From the NCBI GenBank assembly GCA_902475285.1, contig CABRZA010000087.1:1-9968 (forward strand): a stretch of 9,968 bases of DNA, given 5' to 3'. A model generated the notes under the pieces. It was given only the letters and a program-made list of their open reading frames with translations, had not been told where the DNA came from and made no database searches. Both the position numbers and the translations under genes were made by a program. Shown piece by piece: positions 5,447 through 9,968 of this stretch; position 1 is the stretch's first letter; every line of letters begins with the position of its first letter. Source of the stretch: an uncultured Porphyromonadaceae bacterium (GTDB taxonomy: Bacteria > Bacteroidota > Bacteroidia > Bacteroidales > Muribaculaceae).

Positions 5447-6114
5447 AATTTGTTGTTGATGCCTGTTACGAACAAAAGATTCTTGTTGTACTTTATGAGG
5501 AGCTCGTGCATTGCCTTTAACGTAGAGCCGGTGGTGACGAAGTCGTCGAAGACGATGACGTTAGGCTCCACAGGCAGGCGGTTGAGCGTGAAGACTGCGT
5601 TCACACGTTGGCGAGTGTGGCAAAGCGCAACATCCTCATAGAAAGGAATATGCAGCCTCTCGTGAATTGCTTCGGAAATAAGCGACGCGAAGTTCCGCAC
5701 CTTGTGGCGCCGTTTTGGGGTGGTGCATATGCACCAGTTGCCCTCGGCAAGATTGCTTCCGAGCATCTCCGACATAAAGCCCGACACGGCCGCCGCAAAG
5801 TGCGGTATTTCGGCCGGGTCGGACTTTATGTCGGTGAGTGTTCTGCCCGTTACGGACTTCTGCCACAGCGACAGAAACCATATTCCTGCGCGCGGCGAAA
5901 TACGCGGCCGGTACTCGAAGTTGCATCGGGCCTCCTCCGTCGTGTCCCACGCGCTTCGCATTTTTACAGCGAATATATCGCGTTTTGGCGCGACATGGCC
6001 GAGAGCCGGGTCGACGCCGAGTGGCTTTACATCTTCAAGGATGCGTGCCACCTCGTCGGCCAGGCTCCCGGGTGGAGAGTCAAGCGCCGGTGCCGGCTTC
6101 GTTGATAGTGCCAT
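5443..6114 (-). CDS. ComF-like phosphoribosyltransferase
   Basis: A 223-aa protein with a type I phosphoribosyltransferase (PRT) fold. The PRPP-binding loop is clear at 186-199 (VIVFDDFVTTGSTL, consensus vllvDDv.TTGsTl). Upstream, TTPKRRHKVRNFASLISEAI (131-150) and CHTRQRVNAVFTL (165-177) match the pattern of ComF and amidophosphoribosyltransferase-like proteins. The Cys4 zinc finger typical of full ComF is absent: the 1-100 region has only C64, and C128/C130 lie further on. The substrate cannot be read from sequence. I chose ATG 6114, 35 nt inside the previous gene. The frame is open further upstream, but that part is Pro/Ser/Thr-rich and overlaps the neighbouring gene. The stop overlaps the next start as ATGA. 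ComF is known for DNA uptake in cellular genomes; a PRT inside a phage late operon is unusual and suggests nucleotide, NAD or base-modification chemistry, which is inference. Confidence 0.82.
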   Translation of the reverse strand: MALSTKPAPALDSPPGSLADEVARILEDVKPLGVDPALGHVAPKRDIFAVKMRSAWDTTEEARCNFEYRPRISPRAGIWFLSLWQKSVTGRTLTDIKSDPAEIPHFAAAVSGFMSEMLGSNLAEGNWCICTTPKRRHKVRNFASLISEAIHERLHIPFYEDVALCHTRQRVNAVFTLNRLPVEPNVIVFDDFVTTGSTLKAMHELLIKYNKNLLFVTGINNKL

Positions 6115-6649
6115 CTTCGGTGACGATTTCGCCGGAGTAGAAGGGCGAGTCGACAAGGTCGGAGGCTTCGATTGTGATGGTTGTGCCGGCGGTGCCCGTG
6201 GGGCCCTGCCCATTGTCGCGCGACGTGGTGGCCTTGGCCTCGTAATACGGCGAGCCTATCACGCGGAAGCGGCCATCCATATCTTCAACCAGCGCCACAA
6301 TGTCGGTGTTGAGCATGGCGGCGGTGGCTGCGGCGGCCTCAGGACCAATCCCGGGGTGAACCAGGGTTGCGGTGTTCTTGAACGTCTGCGAGGGATATTC
6401 CCCCTGCGACTCCGACTTGAATTCCGCCTTGTCGGAGATGTGGTCGATGGGCTGCCACTTTACGCCTTCGGCGAGAACAAACTTTCCATTGTATTCGGCG
6501 GAGGTCACGCGGCCGAGTTCGTCCTTTTCGAGTTCGGGCCACGACACAATGTCGGTGGCCGCAACATAGTATGCGCGACGTTTGATGCCGGGGCGCACGG
6601 CCTTGCCCTGGCACCAGTCGAGGCTTTTGAGAACGTTAGTACACTTCAT
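6080..6649 (-). CDS. Probable virion protein (tail-tube or head-decoration-like)
   Basis: A 189-aa protein right after the major capsid gene, with no signal peptide or TM. It looks beta-rich: alternating hydrophobic strands are visible at 25-36, 56-66, 117-132 and 157-162. A Ser/Gly/Thr-rich loop at 141-157 (TTSRDNGQGPTGTAG) ends in TTITIEAS, a strand-like repeat common in phage tail-tube and decoration proteins. I recall related proteins in Bacteroidales prophages annotated as hypothetical or virion proteins, but cannot confirm it. The ATG at 6649 is preceded on the minus strand by ACTCTCCAGAATC, a partial version of the CT-rich box. No tail genes follow, so a head role (decoration or stabilisation) is about as likely as tail tube. 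Confidence 0.55.
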   Translation of the reverse strand: MKCTNVLKSLDWCQGKAVRPGIKRRAYYVAATDIVSWPELEKDELGRVTSAEYNGKFVLAEGVKWQPIDHISDKAEFKSESQGEYPSQTFKNTATLVHPGIGPEAAAATAAMLNTDIVALVEDMDGRFRVIGSPYYEAKATTSRDNGQGPTGTAGTTITIEASDLVDSPFYSGEIVTEDGTINEAGTGA

Positions 6650-6669
6650 GATTCTGGAGAGTTAGGTTG

Positions 6670-7707
6670 TTAGCTGTTGCCACCCTGTGTGGTGCCTTCC
6701 TCGTTCGTGCCGCCTTCGGGAGTTGCGGGCTTCTTGGGCTCGGCGAGCTCAATTATGGCGAGACGGCGCGGGTCGATGGTGCGGAACTGGGTGCCGAGGA
6801 ACATGTTGGCGGCGAACGAAAGGTCGTAGTGGCCGGTGCGCATGATGTCGACGAACGATTCGTCGGATTTGTTGTCGGTGGCCCAGAGCATGTTGTCCTT
6901 CTGAGTGAGGATGAGGTGCTTCTGACCTTCCATTTCGGGCAGGCCCACGAGCGTGAGGCGGTTGTTCGAGCCTTCGACGAAAGGTTGGTTGTATGCCGTG
7001 TTGTAGTTGAGCGTGGAGTGTGTGGTCTGATATGACTCGTTGTACATGTCGACGAGCTCGGGGGCGCAGAGCAGCACGCTGTTCTCACGGCGCAGGAAGT
7101 GGTTGAGGCGGAAAACGATTTCCTCCTTGATAAGGTCGCAGGCGTTCTGCATGGTGAACTCGTCGGAGAGCTTGATGAGGTTGCCTACGGATTCGGAGAT
7201 GGCGCCGGCGGCGATTTCCTTCTCGGCGATAGTCACAAGGCCGTCGCAGAGGTCCTCGGTGGTGGTGCCTTCGGCGTTGCGCTTGCCGGTGAGTACGGCC
7301 TGGGCTATGTGCTGGCCTCGGGCCTTGGCGAGATGGAAGAGCACGAGCGCCGTGGTGGAGGCACCCTTGATCTTCTCGCCGAGGATGGGGTCGTCGTATC
7401 CCATTGTGAGAAGGGCGTAGTCGGAGGGCGAGAACGGCTCGATTACATTGCCGAGGAACGTTTCGATTTCGCGATATTTGATGTTTACGTCGGCGTTCTG
7501 CTTGCGCGTACGGGAGAACGGGGCGAACTGCGAGTCGGCGCTTATTTCGCCGAAGCGCTGCTTGCCTCGGAGGCCGGTGATGCCGTGCATGTACCGAAGC
7601 ACGTCCATAGCGGCGCGTATGGGAAGGTCGAGCAGAGCCTTTTCCCACTTGATGGCGGTCTTTTGGTAATCCTCAAGAACGTCGTCGGAGATTTTGATGT
7701 TTGCCAT
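6670..7707 (-). CDS. Major capsid protein (probable HK97 fold)
   Basis: A 345-aa protein directly downstream of the prohead protease/scaffold gene, the standard capsid position. Features fit a capsid of the Bacteroidales-prophage type: a helical N-terminus (1-45), the segment KGASTTALVLFHLAKARGQHIAQAVLTG (114-141, central helix region), DLIKEEIVFRLNHFLRRENSVLLCAPELVDMY (191-222, spine-helix-like), and a C-terminal beta-rich section with NNRLTLVGLPEMEG, LILTQKDNMLWATD and FLGTQFRTIDPRRLAIIELA. The last 24 residues are Gly/Pro/Thr/Glu-rich and disordered. No extended N-terminal propeptide is obvious. The start at 7707 is preceded by the exact box CTCTCTCCT. The family is inferred from gene order and sequence style; a structure prediction would settle the fold. 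Confidence 0.78.
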   Translation of the reverse strand: MANIKISDDVLEDYQKTAIKWEKALLDLPIRAAMDVLRYMHGITGLRGKQRFGEISADSQFAPFSRTRKQNADVNIKYREIETFLGNVIEPFSPSDYALLTMGYDDPILGEKIKGASTTALVLFHLAKARGQHIAQAVLTGKRNAEGTTTEDLCDGLVTIAEKEIAAGAISESVGNLIKLSDEFTMQNACDLIKEEIVFRLNHFLRRENSVLLCAPELVDMYNESYQTTHSTLNYNTAYNQPFVEGSNNRLTLVGLPEMEGQKHLILTQKDNMLWATDNKSDESFVDIMRTGHYDLSFAANMFLGTQFRTIDPRRLAIIELAEPKKPATPEGGTNEEGTTQGGNS

Positions 7708-7716
7708 AGGAGAGAG
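7708..7716 (-). promoter_or_regulatory. CT-rich leader box abutting the capsid start
   Basis: CTCTCTCCT lies directly before the ATG on the minus strand, extended upstream to CCTCTCTCTCCT. The same box with ATG occurs at the protease and holin starts. Unlike those two, I see no stem formed with the flanking bases here, so the primary sequence, not a hairpin, is the common element. The box faces the wrong way to pair with the anti-Shine-Dalgarno sequence. Confidence 0.5.
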
Positions 7717-7731
7717 AGGTTTGAGATGATT

Positions 7732-8790
7732 TCAGAAGAGGTCCATGAAGGCCTTGGATGCGGCGACAGCATCGGCGTCGCCGACCGGTGCGTAGGGGTC
7801 GACGTCCTTGTCGGTGTCGACTACGGCCGACGTGGCGGCGCCCGGCTCCTTGCGGAGCTCGGCGATGGTGCGGTCCTTGTCGGCCACGGATTTGTTGAGG
7901 GCGCTGATTTGTGCGTCCTTCTCGGCTACGACGCCTCGGAGCGAATCGATGTCCTTGGCCTTCTCGCCCAGGATCTCGTTGAGCTTGGTAGCTTGGTCGA
8001 TGGTCAGTTGCACCAAGTTGTCGTTTACTGTACCAAGCTCACCAAGGACTTCGGAGAGGAAAGAGAGTTCAGGCATAGCGTTTGATTTTTCGGCTGCCGC
8101 GGTCCGGGCCTCGGCGGCCATGTTGGAGAAAGATGTTTGAAGAAAGGCAAGGAAGCGCTCCATCAGGGAGCTCTTCTTGGGTGTGTAATTCGGCGGCAGC
8201 GGGATGCCGGCGGCGGAAAGAGTGCTCATGGCGGCTTCTGTGAGCTCCGGCTTGGCATCGGTCGACGAATGAGTGATTTCGTCGACGAAGCCCCATTCGA
8301 GGGCCTGCTCGGGCGTGAGCCAACCGCCTGCCTTCATGAGCTCGAGGAGCTCGTCCTTGGTTTTCTTGCATCGACGGGCATACATGCCGGCCACGCAGCT
8401 GTCGAGGGTCTCGGCATCCTTCTTGGTTTGCTCGAGACGCCGTATGTGCTCGTCGAGTTCGTCGGCGTTCATCCACGCCCATTCCATCACCGGCGAGAGA
8501 CATTTGTGCACCAGAAAGGCGGCATCTTCGTCGATGGTGATGCGCTTGGCGCCCATGGCGGCGATGGTGGCCGCCGAAGCGTTGTAGCCCACGAAGTGGA
8601 CGTGTACGTTGCCGTGGAGCTTGAAGAGCGACGATATCGACACTGCGGCGTGTGTGTAGCCGCCCAGGCTGTCGATGAGCACGCGCACCTCCGTGTTCTT
8701 GTGTTTGTCAAGAACGTAGCTCACCATGTCGGCGTTGAAATCCCAATCGCCGACATTCCCTTTGAGGAACAGGTTGTAGTTTTGTGGCAT
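7732..8790 (-). CDS. ClpP-like prohead protease with C-terminal scaffold domain
   Basis: A 352-aa protein. Residues 1-175 form a ClpP/crotonase-fold serine protease: VRVLIDSLGGYTHAAV (36-51) is the substrate-binding GG loop, ASAATIAAMGA (71-81) carries the nucleophile Ser72, and FLVHKCLSP (92-100) carries His95. WLTPEQALEWGFVDEI (157-172) is the usual end of the domain. The acidic residue normally just before this segment is replaced here (MKAGGW, A154/G155). Residues 243-314 are a long charged coiled coil (repeats of VAEKDAQISALNKSVADKD type), typical of an internal scaffold that shapes the prohead and is then digested. The tail 321-352 is acidic. Fusion of protease and scaffold is common in Bacteroidales prophages. 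The start codon is inside a 12-bp hairpin (8781-8814), which supports 8790 as start and suggests translational control. Confidence 0.9.
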   Translation of the reverse strand: MPQNYNLFLKGNVGDWDFNADMVSYVLDKHKNTEVRVLIDSLGGYTHAAVSISSLFKLHGNVHVHFVGYNASAATIAAMGAKRITIDEDAAFLVHKCLSPVMEWAWMNADELDEHIRRLEQTKKDAETLDSCVAGMYARRCKKTKDELLELMKAGGWLTPEQALEWGFVDEITHSSTDAKPELTEAAMSTLSAAGIPLPPNYTPKKSSLMERFLAFLQTSFSNMAAEARTAAAEKSNAMPELSFLSEVLGELGTVNDNLVQLTIDQATKLNEILGEKAKDIDSLRGVVAEKDAQISALNKSVADKDRTIAELRKEPGAATSAVVDTDKDVDPYAPVGDADAVAASKAFMDLF

Positions 8791-8814
8791 AGGAGAGAGT
8801 TTCTATGCCACAAA
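8781..8814 (-). promoter_or_regulatory. Perfect 12-bp hairpin enclosing the protease start codon
   Basis: On the minus-strand RNA, 8814-8803 (TTTGTGGCATAG) pairs base for base with 8792-8781 (CTATGCCACAAA), leaving a 10-nt loop AAACTCTCTC (8802-8793). The start ATG (8790-8788) is in the downstream arm, so a closed hairpin would hide it, and the CT-rich box lies in and next to the loop. No T-run follows, so this is not a standard terminator. It could be a translational switch, a protein-binding dyad or both. Confidence 0.7.
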
Positions 8815-8844
8815 GTTAATCAGTACGTAGCGGCGGCAAAAAGA

Positions 8845-9264
8845 CTATAAAACGCACGGCAGCACCGATTTTTGGGCCACATGCGTAATTTTGTACGTCC
8901 GCACTGCCGCCTCGCCTCCCGGTGTGCCGGTAGTTTCGGAAAAAGTGATCTGAGGATATTTGGGTTCCCGCGTGCCGATGAGATATTGCTTCCCCGATGC
9001 GAGGGTTACCACGAAGCCTCCGCGGGCCACAGTATTGACATAGTCCTTGGAGTTGAATTCGAGCGTGGCCTTCTCCCGCGCGACGCCGTTCTCCATCACA
9101 CTTTCCCATTTCAAGGTCGGCGTGCCGAAAAAGGGGATATTGCTCGCCGGGGCGGCGAGAGCCGGGATAGCGCCGGCCATGGATGAATACATCAGATGCG
9201 GCCGAAGGTGTTCGGCGTAGATGAACTGAATCTTTACAATGCCGGGGATGGTCGAAGGGTTCAT
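8845..9264 (-). CDS. Probable virion-associated protein, unknown function
   Basis: A 139-aa protein between the unit's first gene and the head protease. It appears beta-rich: IVKIQFIYAEHL (9-20), ATLEFNSKDYV (66-76), GGFVVTLASGKQYLIGTRE (82-100) and AAVRTYKITHVAQKSVLPCV (119-138) look like alternating strands. The glycine loop TTGTPGGEAA (111-120) precedes the last strand. There is no signal peptide or TM. The look is that of small neck, tail or tube proteins of Bacteroidales phages, and I recall similar sequences left as hypothetical. An 89-nt gap precedes it and a 54-nt gap follows, holding the protease hairpin. The start at 9264 is the first ATG in frame. No specific assignment can be made. 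Confidence 0.7.
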   Translation of the reverse strand: MNPSTIPGIVKIQFIYAEHLRPHLMYSSMAGAIPALAAPASNIPFFGTPTLKWESVMENGVAREKATLEFNSKDYVNTVARGGFVVTLASGKQYLIGTREPKYPQITFSETTGTPGGEAAVRTYKITHVAQKSVLPCVL

Positions 9265-9353
9265 ATGGTTTTAGGGATGGATGCTTCGGGCACTTTGGAC
9301 GCCCTTACTAAATCGGTTATATTGGTAATAATCACGCCGTTAGTCAATTGTAT
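9265..9353 (-). other. Intergenic gap, no firm signal
   Basis: An 89-nt gap between the first and second genes of the unit. TACAATTG (9353-9346 on the minus strand) differs by one base from TAnnTTTG, but no TTTG lies 19-21 bp upstream. A 4-bp GGGC/GCCC dyad (9288-9304) has no T-run. I see no promoter or terminator that would separate the two genes, so read-through is assumed. Confidence 0.4.
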
Positions 9354-9827
9354 TTAACTTTCGTTAACATGTCTTGACTTCACACTTTTGTCGCGGAGGC
9401 GCTTGAACATCTGGCGTATGGTTTCCCAGTTGCGTTCGGAGTTCTCGATGCCGTGCTTGGCCATGAAGGCGTAGATGATGTCGGTAATCACAACGTCCTG
9501 GGTGTAGAACACAGAGAGCTCCTTGTCGAGGAGCGCCTTGAAGTTGCGCTTGATGGCCGACACCAGGGCCTTCTGCCCTTCGACAATGAGGTAGTTGTGC
9601 TGGTCGGGATTCATGCCCTTGAACGTCGGGACCTCCACGGGGAGCAAGCCGTCGACATCGCCGCGTTCATATCCCGCCGGCTCTCTACGGAGGAAGCGCG
9701 AAAGGATGGCGTGGGCGTTTGAGCCGCGCTCGAACTCCACGCGACCCGTCGTCGGGTTCCAGTAGTCGTGGCGCAGCCACTGGTCGAGATATGAAGGTAC
9801 TTTCAGAAAAATGCTGTAGCTTGACAT
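9354..9827 (-). CDS. First gene of the unit: conserved-looking phage protein, unknown
   Basis: A 157-aa protein, the first gene after the promoter. Residues 1-20 read as a beta strand and helix (SYSIFLKVPSYLDQWL), and 36-48 contain SNAHAILSRFL, a helix like that of small DNA-binding domains. LLPVEVP (61-67) and NYLIVEGQKALVSAIKRNFKALL (78-100) follow. DVVITDIIYAFMAKHGIENSERNWETIRQMFKRLRDK (111-147) resembles an HTH: helix, turn GIENSER, helix. I recall proteins of this plan (V.P.YL..., LPV, ...I..F...HGI....ET..K.) in Bacteroidales phages without a known function. A regulatory or DNA-binding role is inference from the C-terminal pattern and its promoter-proximal place. Confidence 0.75.
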   Translation of the reverse strand: MSSYSIFLKVPSYLDQWLRHDYWNPTTGRVEFERGSNAHAILSRFLRREPAGYERGDVDGLLPVEVPTFKGMNPDQHNYLIVEGQKALVSAIKRNFKALLDKELSVFYTQDVVITDIIYAFMAKHGIENSERNWETIRQMFKRLRDKSVKSRHVNES

Positions 9828-9859
9828 GTCGGCAGTCGTTGATGTGATGAATTTATATG

Positions 9860-9892
9860 CAAAGATACATAAAATACGGCAATTAGCTCAAA
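9860..9892 (-). promoter_or_regulatory. Bacteroides-type promoter of the late unit
   Basis: On the minus strand TTTG (9892-9889) is followed after 21 bp by TATCTTTG (9867-9860), matching the Bacteroides consensus TTTG-N(19-21)-TAnnTTTG. Transcription should begin near 9854, about 27 nt before the ATG at 9827. The flanking DNA up to the window end is AT-rich. No further promoter was found between here and the terminator at 203-171, so it may serve all fifteen genes. Confidence 0.65.
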
Positions 9893-9968
9893 TATATATC
9901 AACAATTTAAGAAACCGCTCGAACTATTTTGTAAAATTTCTGAGCGCTAAGTCAGATTTTTATCGAAT

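Noticed and set aside
6115..6213. N-terminal extension of the phosphoribosyltransferase frame
   Set aside because: It is Pro/Ser/Thr-rich, lies wholly within the 189-aa gene in another frame and resembles no PRT domain. The ATG at 6114 is preferred, though proof would need protein data.
5702..6673. 323-aa open frame on the plus strand
   Set aside because: It is antisense to the phosphoribosyltransferase and virion-protein genes, with no motif and no promoter in front.
7099..8085. 328-aa open frame on the plus strand
   Set aside because: It is antisense to the capsid and protease genes and crosses the intergenic gap between them. Its Gly/Val-rich composition is a shadow-frame effect.
9288..9304. 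GGGC/GCCC dyad in the gap after the first gene
   Set aside because: It has only 4 bp of stem, a 9-nt loop and no T-run on either strand, so it is too weak for a terminator.
3..9925. CTCGAACT near both ends of the window (3-10 and 9918-9925)
   Set aside because: It is an 8-nt match in AT-rich DNA with poorly aligned flanks. One copy is downstream of a promoter and the other upstream, so it does not look like a shared operator or an attachment-site repeat.
1..9968. tRNA, rRNA, CRISPR array, insertion sequence, integrase or att core
   Set aside because: I saw no cloverleaf, regularly spaced repeats, transposase/integrase motifs or terminal inverted repeats on either strand.

Overview
This window looks like the late region of a tailed-phage genome or prophage from a Bacteroidota host. 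Fifteen protein genes lie on the minus strand, so transcription runs from high to low coordinates, and most are separated by short gaps or by 1-35 nt overlaps. Four things point to a Bacteroidota host. Two intergenic regions match the Bacteroides promoter consensus TTTG-N(19-21)-TAnnTTTG. No gene start shows a purine-rich Shine-Dalgarno sequence. The capsid, protease and small hypothetical proteins have the flavour of Bacteroidales prophage proteins, as I recall them. The intergenic DNA is AT-rich between GC-rich genes. The GC-rich coding sequence suggests a high-GC gut lineage such as Alistipes or Muribaculaceae, but that is inference.

The layout follows the direction of transcription. A promoter at 9892-9860 opens the unit. 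It is followed by a 157-aa protein of unknown role (9827-9354) and a 139-aa probable virion protein (9264-8845). Next comes the head module: a ClpP-like prohead protease with a C-terminal scaffold-like coiled coil (8790-7732), the major capsid protein (7707-6670) and a 189-aa tail-tube or decoration-like protein (6649-6080). A translationally coupled stretch that is unusual for this position follows: a ComF-like phosphoribosyltransferase (6114-5443), a helical protein of unknown function (5446-4718) and a PLD-like protein (4721-4203). Packaging comes next, with a 91-aa HTH protein (4237-3962), a small-terminase-like HTH protein (3890-3255) and the large terminase ATPase/nuclease (3274-1628). 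The unit closes with a lysis cassette: a two-TM holin candidate (1561-1352), a 68-aa helical protein (1365-1159), a T7-lysozyme-like amidase (1159-722) and a lipoprotein with a C-terminal TM segment that fits a single-polypeptide (u-) spanin (725-234). A strong intrinsic terminator (203-171) ends the unit. A second promoter (108-78) then appears to start another leftward unit, whose first codons (from 34 or 24) run off the window.

The genes together cover capsid maturation, genome packaging and host lysis. I recognise no portal, head-tail connector, tape measure, baseplate, integrase or transposase, so these must lie outside the window or be missing. The most unusual non-coding features are a perfect 12-bp hairpin that contains the start codon of the protease gene, a 12-nt box (CTCTCTCCTATG) repeated exactly at three gene starts, and two mutually exclusive stems just upstream of the small-terminase-like gene.
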